This document shows, piece after piece, positions 27,720 through 37,456 of a DNA stretch of 64,000 bases (its first letter is position 1; each line of letters begins with the position of its first letter). The DNA is from UBA1234 sp964400015. GTDB lineage: Bacteria; Bacillota; Clostridia; TANB77; UBA1234. The notes beneath the pieces were generated by a model. That model had not been told where the DNA came from. It searched no databases and saw nothing but the letters and a program-made list of their open reading frames with translations. A program made the position numbers and the translations under genes. The stretch lies in contig CAYNRR010000002.1 of the NCBI GenBank assembly GCA_964400015.1, positions 62,001 through 126,000 of the forward strand, read 5' to 3'.

Positions 27720-27875
27720 TTATTTACAAAGCCAAATAAGTCCCATAATTAAAGTTACAACACCAATAAAAAATATCCATCCCGAAGCTGGTAGTAGTAA
27801 TACGAGTAATGTTCCAAATCCAAATCCAATTAAACAAACACCAAATGTTCTTTTTAATAAATGCACTTCTCCCAT
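27720..27875 (-). CDS. Small two-helix membrane protein upstream of spoVM
   Basis: 51 aa starting MGEVHLLKR with two hydrophobic segments separated by a Pro/Gly turn (GFGTLLVLLLPASGWIFFIG region). An AGGGAG site lies just before the ATG; a GTG three codons later is an alternative start. It precedes spoVM by 18 bases on the same strand, so the two are likely co-transcribed. No function is recognised; a role in sporulation is only inferred from the neighbour. Confidence 0.6.
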   Translation of the reverse strand: MGEVHLLKRTFGVCLIGFGFGTLLVLLLPASGWIFFIGVVTLIMGLIWLCK

Positions 27876-27956
27876 CACTCCCTACCCTTTGATTTACTAT
27901 ATTATATGTGCTAAAATTATTTTTGTGAGTTTTACTTTTAAAGGAGTTGAGTTTGT

Positions 27957-28589
27957 TTGAAAAATATAGAAAAAATCATATTGGAATTATCTAAATGTTA
28001 TGACGGTGAAAAAGGTTCGCTAGATTATACTACACCTTTTGAGCTTCTAGTTGCTGTAATGCTTTCTGCACAATGTACAGATGCTAGAGTAAACATAGTT
28101 ACAAAAGACTTGTTTAAAATAGCTAATACTCCAGAAGCGTTCGCAAAGATGAAAGTATCAGATATCGAAAAACTAATTTCATCTATTAGTTTTTATCATA
28201 ATAAAGCTAAACATATCCATGAAGCTTCAATGCAAATTGTACAAAATTTCAATGGCATCGTTCCGAATACTATGGAAGAATTAACTACACTTTCAGGTAT
28301 AGGCCGTAAATCTGCAAATGTGATATTGCTAGAAGCTTTCGATAACTGCCAAGGTATTGCAGTTGATACTCATGCTCTTAGAATTTCAAATAAACTGGGT
28401 CTTTCAAAAGAAAAAAATCCAGAAAAGGTTGAACAAGATTTACTTAAAAAAATCCCTAAAAAGTATTGGAGACTAATGAACCATCTGTTTGTATATCACG
28501 GTAGGACTATCTGCGATGCCAGAAAACCTAAGTGTGAAGAATGTACTATAAATATATATTGTAAAGAATATAAGAAAAAGGGACTTTGA
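27957..28589 (+). CDS. nth: Endonuclease III, DNA glycosylase/AP lyase
   Basis: 210 aa, starting at TTG 27957, the only in-frame start candidate after an AAAGGAG site. The helix-hairpin-helix LSGIGRKSANVIL (around 108-120) with catalytic Lys and the VDTHALRISNKL block with catalytic Asp are present. Four C-terminal Cys in C-X6-C-X2-C-X5-C spacing (around 187-203) bind a 4Fe-4S cluster. The enzyme removes oxidised pyrimidines in base-excision repair. It is divergent from the spoVM pair and shares a terminator with the SLH gene. Confidence 0.95.
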   Translation: MKNIEKIILELSKCYDGEKGSLDYTTPFELLVAVMLSAQCTDARVNIVTKDLFKIANTPEAFAKMKVSDIEKLISSISFYHNKAKHIHEASMQIVQNFNGIVPNTMEELTTLSGIGRKSANVILLEAFDNCQGIAVDTHALRISNKLGLSKEKNPEKVEQDLLKKIPKKYWRLMNHLFVYHGRTICDARKPKCEECTINIYCKEYKKKGL

Positions 28590-28603
28590 TAAAAGTCCCT
28601 TTT
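28576..28603. terminator. Bidirectional terminator overlapping the nth stop codon
   Basis: AAAGGGACTT and AAGTCCCTTT arms enclose the nth stop codon; it also serves the convergent SLH gene. Confidence 0.85.
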
Positions 28604-28615
28604 AGATTATTTGAA

Positions 28616-30505
28616 TTATTTATAATAATTTACACTTCTAACTGAAACAGCTAAAGCTTCTTCTCTCGTTGCACTTCCTAAAACGTCAAAAGTATTATTT
28701 CCCTTTCCTTTTATAATTCCTATGTTTGACATGAAATACACGCCGTTCAAAGCCCAATCTTCAATCTTATTATGATCTTCAAACTTTTTAACATTGCTTA
28801 AATTCACAGTAGTAGAGATTCTCGCCTTTTCTAATGCTCTTACCATCATTGTCGCCATTTCCTGTCTAGTAATTAAACTATTAGGATCAAAAGTTGTATC
28901 AGAAGTTCCTTTTGTTATTCCTAGTGCATATGCTTTTAATATTTCCGAATCATTTGTATCAGTAAATGGATTTTTGGCGATTGCTTCTGCAGATTTTAGT
29001 GAAAGTCTTTCATATAGTCTAACAGCTACTGCAGCAAACTCAGCTCTTGTAATAGTTTGAGTAAAATCCTTGCCATTCAATGTCGTTGGAACTAGTGCAT
29101 AATCTAGTGCATTATTTAATTCACTAACAGCCCACTCTGAAGCTTTGCTCCACTTCTTTGTCGGCTTTTTTACTTCATATGTTTTTTCAATTGTATATTT
29201 TCCGTTTTCTAAATAAACTTTTGCATCTTTGCCGACAATTGCAGCTGATAGCTTATTAGAAATATTACAATCAACATTTAATGTTAAAGAAAATTTGCAA
29301 GTATACTCGCCTTCTCCAAAAGTTTCTATATTAGACATGTATTTCCCATTTTTATCATACCAGTACACCATGCTTGGAGTATAAATTCCTGGTTCTAGTG
29401 AACTTATTTTTGTGTCTTGTACACTACCGTATTCCGGCTCATTTAATTCTGTAAATTGAAATTTAGATATAGTATATTTCTTTATTGTATAGCTTCTTTC
29501 TACATAGTATTGGTTATTCATCATTTTCAATGTATTGCCAGTAGTATTTGAATCAACCTGAATTTGTACATCATTAGCAGGATAAGCATCATTTAAGAAA
29601 TTAACATATATCCTGCATGTATAGACACCATCATAAAAATATTTATCTAGCATTCTAAAATCATTACGATACCAAACAACATCGCCAACTTCATAAAGAC
29701 TAGAGCGAGCAGATTTATTAACGTTTATATTTTCAAGGGCTTGTCCATAATAAGGTTCCTTATTAAAAGAAAGATAGATAAAAGAAACGGCTTTTGTATC
29801 TTGTTTTTCTCCAAGGGTAAATGTAACATCAAAATATATTCCTGTGTGATCTCTTGTTATTTTATCTGCTTTTTTACCATCAAGAATGCCTACTACTTTA
29901 GAGTTTATTTCAAACCCATTATAAAATTCAAGATATACTCTGCAAGTATATTCTCCTGCTTTAGCTTTAAAATTACCTTGCACTAACTGATTATTGTAAT
30001 ACCATTCAACTTTGCTACAATCATAGTATCTAGGAGCTTCTGATGTCATCTTGCTACTTAAATACGTTCCTATTGTTGGTCTTTCAAAATCAACAAAACT
30101 AATTTCTCTTGGATAATTTTCCTTTTCTTCATCAACGTAATATCTTAATTCACAAAAGTAACCCATTGAATCTTCACCAGTAGTAACATCTTCTGTATTA
30201 GCAACCACTTGCACAGCCTTTGGAAGTTCATAGCCCTCGTTTGGAATTAAATATACTCTGCAAGAATAATTTCCCTTTTCTGTAAAAGTATCACCATAAA
30301 ATTTGACGCCCTCTTTATACCAAACTACATCTTTGATTGAAGAATATCCACGTTTTAATGTTACCTCTTTATCTACTGCTTTGTTTAAGTATGGATAGTC
30401 AAGATTGGTAATTTCAATCATACTTACCTTAGTAGCAAAAGCCATGCTACACCAAACACACACAAGCATAATGCTTGCAGTTATTGAAAAAACTAACTTT
30501 TTCAT
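28616..30505 (-). CDS. Surface protein with repeated extracellular modules and C-terminal SLH domains
   Basis: 629 aa. A signal peptide (residues 1-24, ending near AFA) is followed by four related modules of about 100-110 aa, each with a VVWYKEG/VEWYYNN-like strand and a GxYTCRVYL strand with a single Cys. Three S-layer homology motifs occupy about 460-629 (ITRAEFAAVAVRLYERL, ITRQEMATMMVRALEKA and ATREEALAVSVRSV), which bind pyruvylated secondary wall polymer. It is thus a wall-anchored protein; the module function is unknown. It is monocistronic between two terminators. Confidence 0.88.
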   Translation of the reverse strand: MKKLVFSITASIMLVCVWCSMAFATKVSMIEITNLDYPYLNKAVDKEVTLKRGYSSIKDVVWYKEGVKFYGDTFTEKGNYSCRVYLIPNEGYELPKAVQVVANTEDVTTGEDSMGYFCELRYYVDEEKENYPREISFVDFERPTIGTYLSSKMTSEAPRYYDCSKVEWYYNNQLVQGNFKAKAGEYTCRVYLEFYNGFEINSKVVGILDGKKADKITRDHTGIYFDVTFTLGEKQDTKAVSFIYLSFNKEPYYGQALENINVNKSARSSLYEVGDVVWYRNDFRMLDKYFYDGVYTCRIYVNFLNDAYPANDVQIQVDSNTTGNTLKMMNNQYYVERSYTIKKYTISKFQFTELNEPEYGSVQDTKISSLEPGIYTPSMVYWYDKNGKYMSNIETFGEGEYTCKFSLTLNVDCNISNKLSAAIVGKDAKVYLENGKYTIEKTYEVKKPTKKWSKASEWAVSELNNALDYALVPTTLNGKDFTQTITRAEFAAVAVRLYERLSLKSAEAIAKNPFTDTNDSEILKAYALGITKGTSDTTFDPNSLITRQEMATMMVRALEKARISTTVNLSNVKKFEDHNKIEDWALNGVYFMSNIGIIKGKGNNTFDVLGSATREEALAVSVRSVNYYK

Positions 30506-30541
30506 AATATCACTCCTAATCTTTCGTAACTATATACAATT

Positions 30542-30582
30542 ATACCCTGAGTTTACATTTTTTTCAAGTAACCTCAGGGTAT
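30542..30582 (-). terminator. Hairpin downstream of helD
   Basis: ATACCCTGAG and CTCAGGGTAT arms close a 20-base loop past the helD stop; the T-run is weak. Confidence 0.6.
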
Positions 30583-30597
30583 CTTGTTTAGTTATAT

Positions 30598-32845
30598 TTA
30601 TAATAATAATTTTGATAACGGTTCAACATGATATATATCTAAAGTATTCATCGCTCTAGTTGCACAAACGTATAAAAGCTTGATATCCACTTCCGAATCT
30701 GTATAATTATGTACGTCAGCATTTGTAATTATAACAGCATCAAATTCCAATCCTTTAGATAAATATGATGGAACAATACTTACTCCACCATTATATTCAG
30801 AATCTTTGTCATCAATTATATGTATATCGTTATAATCTTTCAAAGCATTAGCAAGTTCTTTACAATCTTCAACCGTCTTTCCAATCAAGGCTATATTCTT
30901 TAGTCCTCTAGCTTTAAGCTCATCAATTCTATTTTTTATTGCAGTATGCATTTCAAAATCACTTTGAAATGATTTAATAGTAACTGGTTCACCATTTTTC
31001 ATGACAGGTTCGCCAAGTTCACAATTTAATTTATCTGTTATATGTGAAATGACTTTATTAGCAACATTCATGATTTCCTCTGTTGTTCTGTATGTCTTTT
31101 TAAGGGTTAAATACTGAGGTTCGTTATCAACGCCAAAAACCGTACTCATAGTTTTCTGCCAATTTTGTGTTCCTCTGTAATAATAAATTCCTTGCGATAA
31201 GTCACCAAGTATTGTAAGCGAATTGCTTTTAACTATTTTTTTGAAAATGTAAAATTGAAACTCACTAAAATCTTGTGCTTCGTCTATTACTATATGTTTT
31301 AAATCAAACTTGGTTTTTACACCATGAATCATATATTTTAGGTACATAAGAGGAGCGATATCCTCCATTTCTATTTTACCTTTTCTTTGTGATTTTTGAA
31401 ACGAACTTTTGATGTACTCGATTTGTTCTTTTGGTATTCTTTGAGATGCAAATATTTCTAAGTAATGTTCGATAAATTCTCGATAATATTTTATTGGTTC
31501 TAACACCTTTTCTTTTGCGAAAAATCTTTGAATGTATTTTTTCACATCTTTCGTAACTATTTTTTTCTTTTCATCTGCCTCGTCATAGACTTGTCTAATA
31601 AGCGACAAACGTATTTCTTCATTGCTTTCTTCTTGCTTTATCTTTGCAACTTTATAATCTCTTTCCTCTTCTATGTCTTGAATGATATTTCCATTTCTCA
31701 TCATAACACAGTTTTTTAAGTGCTTACTGATTTCCTCAATTCTTCTGCAAATAGGTAAATTGCCATACTCTCTATAATATAAGTGAGCAATTTCTTTACT
31801 TGTCATAAATATGTATTTATCAATTTTAAAGTCTTCATCTGGAAGCATTCTCTTTTCTATTTCATATATATAATCATCAATAACATTTTTATATCGTATA
31901 GATGATTTAAAAATAGAAGCTTCTTCAATTACTTTGCACATCTGTGCTTCTTTTTCAGACTTGTTATTATTTATAATCCTAGCAAGCTTTTCATTTGGTT
32001 CTTCAATTTCAAACTCATTTCCGTATTACCTCAAATGCAATTTCTTCATAAGTGCTTTGCCCAACTCTATCAACACCTAAGTCTGGTAAAACGTTTGAAA
32101 TATAATTTAGGAAAAATTTATTAGGAGCAATTATTAAAAATTCTTCTGGGAAGAAAGTTTTATCATAATTGTATATAAGATAGGCAATTCTATGTAGAGC
32201 TATAGTAGTCTTTCCACTACCTGCAACACCTTGCACTACAAGTGGTTTCCACATATCAGAACGAATAATTCTATTTTGCTCTGCCTGAATTGTAGAAATA
32301 ATGTTTTTAAGTCTAGTATCGGAATTAGCTGAAAGAAATGGTTGAAGCATCTCGTCATTTGTCGTAATGTCTATATCCATTACATTTTCTAGTCCTTCGT
32401 CATTAAAGAAATACTGACGTTTTAACTTGATTTCGCCTTTGATTTCACCAGCAGGACAATTGTACGTTGCTTCTCCTAGTCTTCCTTCATAGTACAAATC
32501 TGCAATTGGTGCTCTCCAGTCAATTACAATTTGTTCAAGCGTATCATGATCTGTGACCATAACTTTGCCTAAATAAAAAGCATCCCTATTTTTTTCCCCA
32601 TCTTCGATAAAATCGACTCTAGCGAAATACGGCTTTTGTCTAACCATTTTTAAGTTTTTAATTCTTTGGTTAAACTTTTCCTTTAAGGCTGCTTTCATGA
32701 AGTCATCGGCATAATCATCAAAGTCATAATCTTCAAATCCTCTTTCAAGTCTTTCTTCACTTTCCTTGATTTCATTGTCAATAAACTTTTGTGTTTTACT
32801 TAATTTTTTTAATTCTTGTGTCTGATCTTCTTGTGTAATATTCAT
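30598..32845 (-). CDS. helD: HelD-type superfamily 1 helicase (RNA polymerase recycling), interrupted by +1 shift at CGG
   Basis: The reading frame from ATG 32845 (GGAGG 9 bases upstream) covers 274 codons, then meets CGG at 32023-32021 followed by AAA TGA. Skipping the C gives Gly-Asn-Glu-Phe-Glu-Ile and 474 more codons, for a 748-aa protein of normal HelD length. The first part has the N-terminal coiled-coil region and Walker A GVAGSGKTT (near 229); the second has IDEAQDFSEFQ, LGDLSQGIYYYRG and LKKTYRTTEEI (motifs II-IV) and the C-terminal helicase block. HelD pries stalled RNA polymerase off DNA. Nothing else in the gene looks decayed. It is either read through by a +1 shift or is a fresh pseudogene. 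Confidence 0.8.
32021..32023 (-). other. +1 frameshift site at CGG in helD
   Basis: Context on the minus strand is GTA ATA CGG AAA TGA; the restored reading is GTA ATA (C) GGA AAT GAG. A stop codon follows two codons after the CGG in the old frame. Confidence 0.8.
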
Positions 32846-32927
32846 AAAATAACACCTCCAAACTAACACGAATGAGCGAATTATATCACACTTGTTTGTT
32901 TTATTGCAATAGAAAAATACACTAAAA

Positions 32928-32955
32928 AAAGACACCTATAATTTTCGGTGTCTTT
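32928..32955. terminator. Terminator upstream of helD (end of 118-aa gene)
   Basis: AAAGACACC (32928-32936) pairs with GGTGTCTTT (32947-32955), with A/T tracts on both sides, just past the stop of the 118-aa gene. Confidence 0.8.
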
Positions 32956-32966
32956 ATATATATTTA

Positions 32967-33323
32967 TTAAAATGTTTCTTCTGCTGTTTCTTCAACTGGT
33001 TGTGTAGGAACTACTGGTGTAGCAACTGTATTAACTGTTTCAACAGAAGCAACTGATGATGTAGCTACTGTAGCAGTTTGACCAAATGAAAATACTTTCT
33101 TTTCTGTTCTAGCTTTTTCTTCAAATTTCTTTTCAAATTCAGCTCTTACATTATTAAGTGTTTCTTGCATTGCAGCAAACATTTCATCTACATCTTGTCT
33201 AGTAAAATCATACGCTGCACTTCTTGACATTGGCTCTAAAATTTGCATATCGTGCAATACATTATTTACTCTTTTTCCTGCGTATTCCATAAATTTTTGT
33301 CTTTTTTCTTCGTTAATTTCCAT
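32967..33323 (-). CDS. Hypothetical helical protein, 118 aa
   Basis: 118 aa, no signal peptide. Residues 1-75 are highly charged and probably helical; residues 78-118 are a low-complexity Thr/Val/Ala/Pro tail. A GGGG-type site precedes the ATG. It is alone between helD and mtaB, with its own terminator at 32928. No family recognised. Confidence 0.65.
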   Translation of the reverse strand: MEINEEKRQKFMEYAGKRVNNVLHDMQILEPMSRSAAYDFTRQDVDEMFAAMQETLNNVRAEFEKKFEEKARTEKKVFSFGQTATVATSSVASVETVNTVATPVVPTQPVEETAEETF

Positions 33324-33399
33324 TTTATATTACCCCTTTCAAATGTTATTAAAATTTTATAATAAACATTTAAAAAGTTCAAGAAATAAATATTTTATT

Positions 33400-34680
33400 T
33401 TAGCATTTGATTATTCCATCAGTCTGTTCAATCACTGCCACATCAACAATTTGGTTTGGTTCTTGATTTTCTTTTGAAACAACTTCAATATAATTTGTTG
33501 TGTGTCCATCATGTTCATTTTCAAATAAAACTTTAATTGTTTTTCCTAAATATTGCTTTGCAAACTCTCGCTCATTTTCTAGTGATAGTTCAAGTAGCTT
33601 TTCGCTTCTCTCATCTTTTATTTTTCCATCTATTTGGTTTGGAAATGCTGCAGCTTTTGTTCCTTTACGTGGTGAATACTTGAATATGTGCATTTTTGAA
33701 AATTTAATTTCTTTTAAGAATTGATACGTTGTTTCAAATTCTTCATTTGTTTCGCCCGGGAATCCAACAATTACATCTGTTGTAAGTGCAACTTCAGGTA
33801 TATTATCTCTCAAAAGTCTTACAATTTTTCTAAACTCTTCTGTAGTATATCTTCTGTTCATACGTTCAAGTGTAGTATCGCAACCACTTTGAAGTGATAA
33901 ATGAAAATGATTGCATACTTTTTTTAGTTTCTTTAATCGAGTTACGAAATCTTCTGTTATTATTAAAGGTTCTAATGAACCAAGTCTGATTCGTTCTATA
34001 TTATCGATTTTGTCGATTTTTTCTAACAAGTCGATAAGAGTAACATCTTCAGATAAGTCTTTGCCATATGACGAAATATGAATGCCGGTTATAACAATTT
34101 CTTTTATGCCCGTCTTTGATATTTCAATTATTTCATCATATATATCATCCGGTTTTCTGCTTCTTACAGGACCACGTGCATAAGGAATTATACAATATGT
34201 ACAATATCTATCGCATCCATCTTGTATCTTTATTTCAGCTCTTGCTTTATCTGTATAAGCTACGGCACTCCATTCAACATATTTTCTTTCATCCAACATA
34301 TTTGAAACTTGAAATTGCTTTATTTTTTCATTTTCAAATTCTTTAATTTTATCTAGAATATATTTTTTATCATTATTTCCAAGTACTAAATCTATTTCAT
34401 CTATCTTAGCAAGTTCATCCTTAGCTACTTGTGCATAACAGCCAACTGCACATAAAATAGCATCTGGATTTATCTCTTTAGCTCTTCTTAATATTTGCCT
34501 AGACTTTCTATCACTCATATTCGTAACCGTGCAAGTGTTTACTACATATACATCTGCAAAGTCTTCATACTCAACAATTTCATAACCAGCTTTTTTAAAT
34601 TCTTGCATCATTGCATTAGTTTCATATTGATTAACCTTGCAACCTAACGTATAAAATGCTGCTTTTTTCAAGTTTTTCAC
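33400..34680 (-). CDS. mtaB: MtaB, tRNA t6A37 methylthiotransferase
   Basis: 426 aa radical-SAM methylthiotransferase. The N-terminal UPF0004 domain has Cys in TLGCKVNQYE (near 14), NTCTV (near 50) and VGCYAQ (near 82) for the auxiliary cluster; the radical-SAM CDRYCTYCIIP motif is near 155, and a C-terminal TRAM domain follows. The GCKVNQYE and CTVTNMSDRKS segments fit MtaB rather than MiaB or RimO. It makes ms2t6A at position 37 of tRNAs reading ANN codons, which supports frame maintenance; this is of side interest given the frameshifts in this window. Confidence 0.92.
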   Translation of the reverse strand: MKNLKKAAFYTLGCKVNQYETNAMMQEFKKAGYEIVEYEDFADVYVVNTCTVTNMSDRKSRQILRRAKEINPDAILCAVGCYAQVAKDELAKIDEIDLVLGNNDKKYILDKIKEFENEKIKQFQVSNMLDERKYVEWSAVAYTDKARAEIKIQDGCDRYCTYCIIPYARGPVRSRKPDDIYDEIIEISKTGIKEIVITGIHISSYGKDLSEDVTLIDLLEKIDKIDNIERIRLGSLEPLIITEDFVTRLKKLKKVCNHFHLSLQSGCDTTLERMNRRYTTEEFRKIVRLLRDNIPEVALTTDVIVGFPGETNEEFETTYQFLKEIKFSKMHIFKYSPRKGTKAAAFPNQIDGKIKDERSEKLLELSLENEREFAKQYLGKTIKVLFENEHDGHTTNYIEVVSKENQEPNQIVDVAVIEQTDGIIKC

Positions 34681-34715
34681 TCCTTTTCATTTCACATCTT
34701 TTACATAATAACATA

Positions 34716-34742
34716 AAAAAGGTGTCTAGTCGACACCTTTTT
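34716..34742. terminator. Terminator of the phosphoesterase gene
   Basis: AAAAAGGTGTC and GACACCTTTTT arms with a 5-base loop overlap the stop codon at 34741-34743. Confidence 0.85.
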
Positions 34743-35592
34743 ATGTTGATTCTAACGTTATTTCAACCAAATTAGGTCTGTTAAATAGTCTAAAACCTCT
34801 TGAGCCACGTCCAAGTCCTCTACTCACTATAAGCTTGGATTCGTTTATTTGATATTCGCCTGCCGAATATTTGGGCATCAATCCTTCATCGGGTGAAAAA
34901 ATTGCTCCGACAAAAGGTACTCTAACCATTCCACCATGCACATGACCAGACAAAGTCAAGTCCGCTCCCCACGCTTCATATATTTCAAATTTGCTTGGAT
35001 TGTGCGTAATCAAAATATTAAATCCGTCTTCCGAAGGCTTGCCTATTGCATCTTCCATCAATGTTTCTGTATAAACTTTTCCTTTTTTATTAGTATAATA
35101 ACGACTGTCATAGCATAAGCCATATAAGTTTATTGATTCGCCATCTTTAGTCAATTGGACTGATTGATTATCTAAAAAAGTAACATTTTTTTCTGAAAGA
35201 TAATTAAATATTTCGCTTTTTCTGTCTCCACTCATAGCTTGCTCGTGGTTACCTGTCACATAATACACATCGTATGTATCAGCAATATTATCAATTAAAT
35301 TAAAAAATACTGAGAAATCAGTTTCATTTGCAGTAACCATATCACCAGTAATCAAAATTAAATCTGGTGATATCTTCTCTATCTTTTTTAGCAGTTTCGT
35401 GTTATTCTTTCCAAATTCTTTGCTGTGTAAATCCGATAGTTGCAAAATTTTATATCCATCAAAAGAAGACGGAATTTTATCAGAACGAACTTTGAAATTA
35501 CTTATTTGAATGCAATTAGCATCTACGTACAACTCAATTAACGTCAAAACAAATGCAATCAAGAACACAATAATCATCATCTTCTTTTTCAT
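34741..35592 (-). CDS. Membrane-anchored calcineurin-like metallophosphoesterase
   Basis: 283 aa with an N-terminal membrane helix (residues 4-20). The metal-binding motifs are all present: LSDLHS near 52, ITGDMV near 82, VTGNHEQ near 117, THN near 197 and GHVHGG near 217. It resembles the YkuE/YaeI subgroup, some of which act on lipid A-like or undecaprenyl substrates; the substrate here is unknown. GGAAGG precedes the ATG. It is monocistronic, with terminators on both sides. Confidence 0.85.
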   Translation of the reverse strand: MKKKMMIIVFLIAFVLTLIELYVDANCIQISNFKVRSDKIPSSFDGYKILQLSDLHSKEFGKNNTKLLKKIEKISPDLILITGDMVTANETDFSVFFNLIDNIADTYDVYYVTGNHEQAMSGDRKSEIFNYLSEKNVTFLDNQSVQLTKDGESINLYGLCYDSRYYTNKKGKVYTETLMEDAIGKPSEDGFNILITHNPSKFEIYEAWGADLTLSGHVHGGMVRVPFVGAIFSPDEGLMPKYSAGEYQINESKLIVSRGLGRGSRGFRLFNRPNLVEITLEST

Positions 35593-35660
35593 AATACATC
35601 CTTCCTTTAAAATTTTAAATTCCTCCTAGATTATATGTTTATTTTAGTTAAATTTCAATA

Positions 35661-35690
35661 AAAAGGTGACTCTTTTGAGCCACCTTTTTT
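35661..35690 (-). terminator. Terminator of the foreign MBL gene
   Basis: AAAAGGTG(A)CTC pairs with GAG(C)CACCTTTT around TTTT, with one A-C mismatch, and a T-run on either strand. It lies 7 bases past the stop at 35697. Confidence 0.8.
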
Positions 35691-35696
35691 ATTTTG

Positions 35697-37367
35697 TTAA
35701 GGGAAAATATCCCCATCTGCTAATTCTTCTTCCTCATCGAAGAAGTTGTCAAGTGCCATATGAACAATGTTTCTGTCTACAACAAGTTCGAAATCGAACA
35801 ATGCTTCATCTAGATCCAAGAGTCGAACTCCGTCTTTGGAGAAAGCATATGCATCATAGAAATTAGGCATAACCAAATCGCCTTCGAAGAATTGTTCAAA
35901 CTTGTCTGCAACAGCAATTTTGTCTTCCAACCGCGAATGGTTCAAAATGATAGTCTTGCAATTGGGATAATCAAGAACTGCTTCGACCATTTCCTCGAAG
36001 TATCCGTGAGAAGAAAAGCCGTGCAACCTGTACGTCTTGCAACGTTTAACATATCTTCTCGTGGGCATTTCAACGATTTCTCCTTGCTTAGCATCATGCA
36101 GAATGCTACTGGGACTTTCAGGACTGGACCACCCACAGAAAACAAAAATGTAATCACCACGTTCAATGCCGTGCTCAAAGTAGTCAATAATTCTGCCACC
36201 ACTACCAGTTGCAGAAGCAGTAATGATCACTCGAGGAGCCTCACCATGCAAAACAGATTCTGCATGAGCCCGATAATGTTTCAAAATCTTAAATTTATCC
36301 ACATCAAAAGGCTTTTCTCCAAGGTCTTTGAACCAGTATGGACTTTGTGCATAACTGGATTGATAGATTCCCAACTCGCACATCGTAAGTGGCGAATCTA
36401 TCATGCAATCAACGTAAATGCCTCTTTTCCGAAGTTGGTTCATTATATAAACCAACATTGCGTTTCGGTCCAAAGAAAATCCTGCAAGCACAACATGTTT
36501 CTTTTGCCGAATGCCTTTGCGAATGATTCTTGTAAGACGTGCGATAGATTCGTCTATCGTTTCGGCTGGTGGCTTATCTCCGTGAAGTACCTCAAGCATC
36601 ATGCAGTCGATGTCCTCATTCACATAGCTGTACTTTTGCTGATACAACAAAGATTCTTTCGGACCAATGTCACCAGAGAAAACCATATTGTAAGTACCAC
36701 CATTAGGGTCTTGCGTGTAAAGCTCAACTCGGCAGGCACCATTTTGATGCGTGGTAGGCATGAGTTTGATTTGAATACCGTCGAGGATATCAACACGTTT
36801 GAGCACGTCAACAGTCTCAACCAATTTCAAAACCTCATCAACATCTTCGCTGGTGTACAAAGGCTCAAACTCTGCATCTGCGAACTGATTGATAGCTGCC
36901 TGCAATTCTCGTTTATCACGATAAGTTACGGCATCTAACTCCTCTTTTTCGAGCTTTTTCTTCATACGCCGGAACAACTTGTTTGTCCAACCAGTTGCAC
37001 CAATAACTTTCTGAGCACAAACCTTTGCACCATCATAAAGCATAGGAGTAAGAAGAAGTCTTCCGATTTCCGTAACGTAGATTTTACCTCTAAAGCCAGT
37101 CTTGTAGAGAATCGCCAGGGCACCCACATGATCATAATGGGCATGCGTCAGAACAACGAAATCAATATCTTTACCCAAAACGGGATAAGCATAATTACGA
37201 TATTCTTCATTTCCTTGAGTCGCACCGGCATCGATCATTCCATACCGAATTGCGCCATCACTGGTAATAATCTTGAGAATCGCACTGGAACCAGTTACCT
37301 CATCGCCAACGCCACCCAAGAAAAAGGTTTCAATCTGAGGAAAACTTTGTTGTCCATTGTTACTCAT
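35697..37367 (-). CDS. Foreign-looking MBL/beta-CASP metallohydrolase (RNase-like)
   Basis: 556 aa. The metallo-beta-lactamase motif VLTHAHYDHVG is near residue 70, FSGDIG near 230, the beta-CASP segment with AGFSLDRNAMLV near 300 and ITASATGSGGRI near 390, and the C-terminal GFSSHGY and LNHSR blocks, as in CPSF/RNase J-like nucleases. An RNA or DNA substrate is likely. GC content and codon choice are clearly higher than in native genes, and six CGG codons are read as Arg (plus-strand CCG at 35931, 36270, 36429, 36507, 36969, 37245). One, CTT CGG AAA, closely resembles the shift sites. It has its own promoter, an AGGAGG site and a terminator, and is probably acquired. Confidence 0.8.
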   Translation of the reverse strand: MSNNGQQSFPQIETFFLGGVGDEVTGSSAILKIITSDGAIRYGMIDAGATQGNEEYRNYAYPVLGKDIDFVVLTHAHYDHVGALAILYKTGFRGKIYVTEIGRLLLTPMLYDGAKVCAQKVIGATGWTNKLFRRMKKKLEKEELDAVTYRDKRELQAAINQFADAEFEPLYTSEDVDEVLKLVETVDVLKRVDILDGIQIKLMPTTHQNGACRVELYTQDPNGGTYNMVFSGDIGPKESLLYQQKYSYVNEDIDCMMLEVLHGDKPPAETIDESIARLTRIIRKGIRQKKHVVLAGFSLDRNAMLVYIMNQLRKRGIYVDCMIDSPLTMCELGIYQSSYAQSPYWFKDLGEKPFDVDKFKILKHYRAHAESVLHGEAPRVIITASATGSGGRIIDYFEHGIERGDYIFVFCGWSSPESPSSILHDAKQGEIVEMPTRRYVKRCKTYRLHGFSSHGYFEEMVEAVLDYPNCKTIILNHSRLEDKIAVADKFEQFFEGDLVMPNFYDAYAFSKDGVRLLDLDEALFDFELVVDRNIVHMALDNFFDEEEELADGDIFP

Positions 37368-37422
37368 ATGATTACCTCCTTAAATTATTAACAAGTTATT
37401 TGTAACGAATGCTAGCAGAATT

Positions 37423-37451
37423 ATTGTATACTAGAATCAGCTAAAAAGCAA
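37423..37451 (-). promoter_or_regulatory. Promoter of the foreign MBL gene
   Basis: TTGCTT (37451-37446), 17 bases, then TACAAT (37428-37423) on the minus strand, about 55 bases before the ATG. Confidence 0.55.
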
Positions 37452-37456
37452 GAAGT

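Noticed and set aside
27613..27960. 115-codon plus-strand frame after rpmB
   Set aside because: It is the reverse complement of spoVM and the 51-aa gene, which have proper ribosome sites and a family match.
35892..36938. Long open frame on the plus strand (348 codons) opposite the foreign MBL gene
   Set aside because: It has no ribosome site and no recognisable domain, while the minus strand encodes a complete MBL/beta-CASP protein. It is a by-product of the codon choice there.
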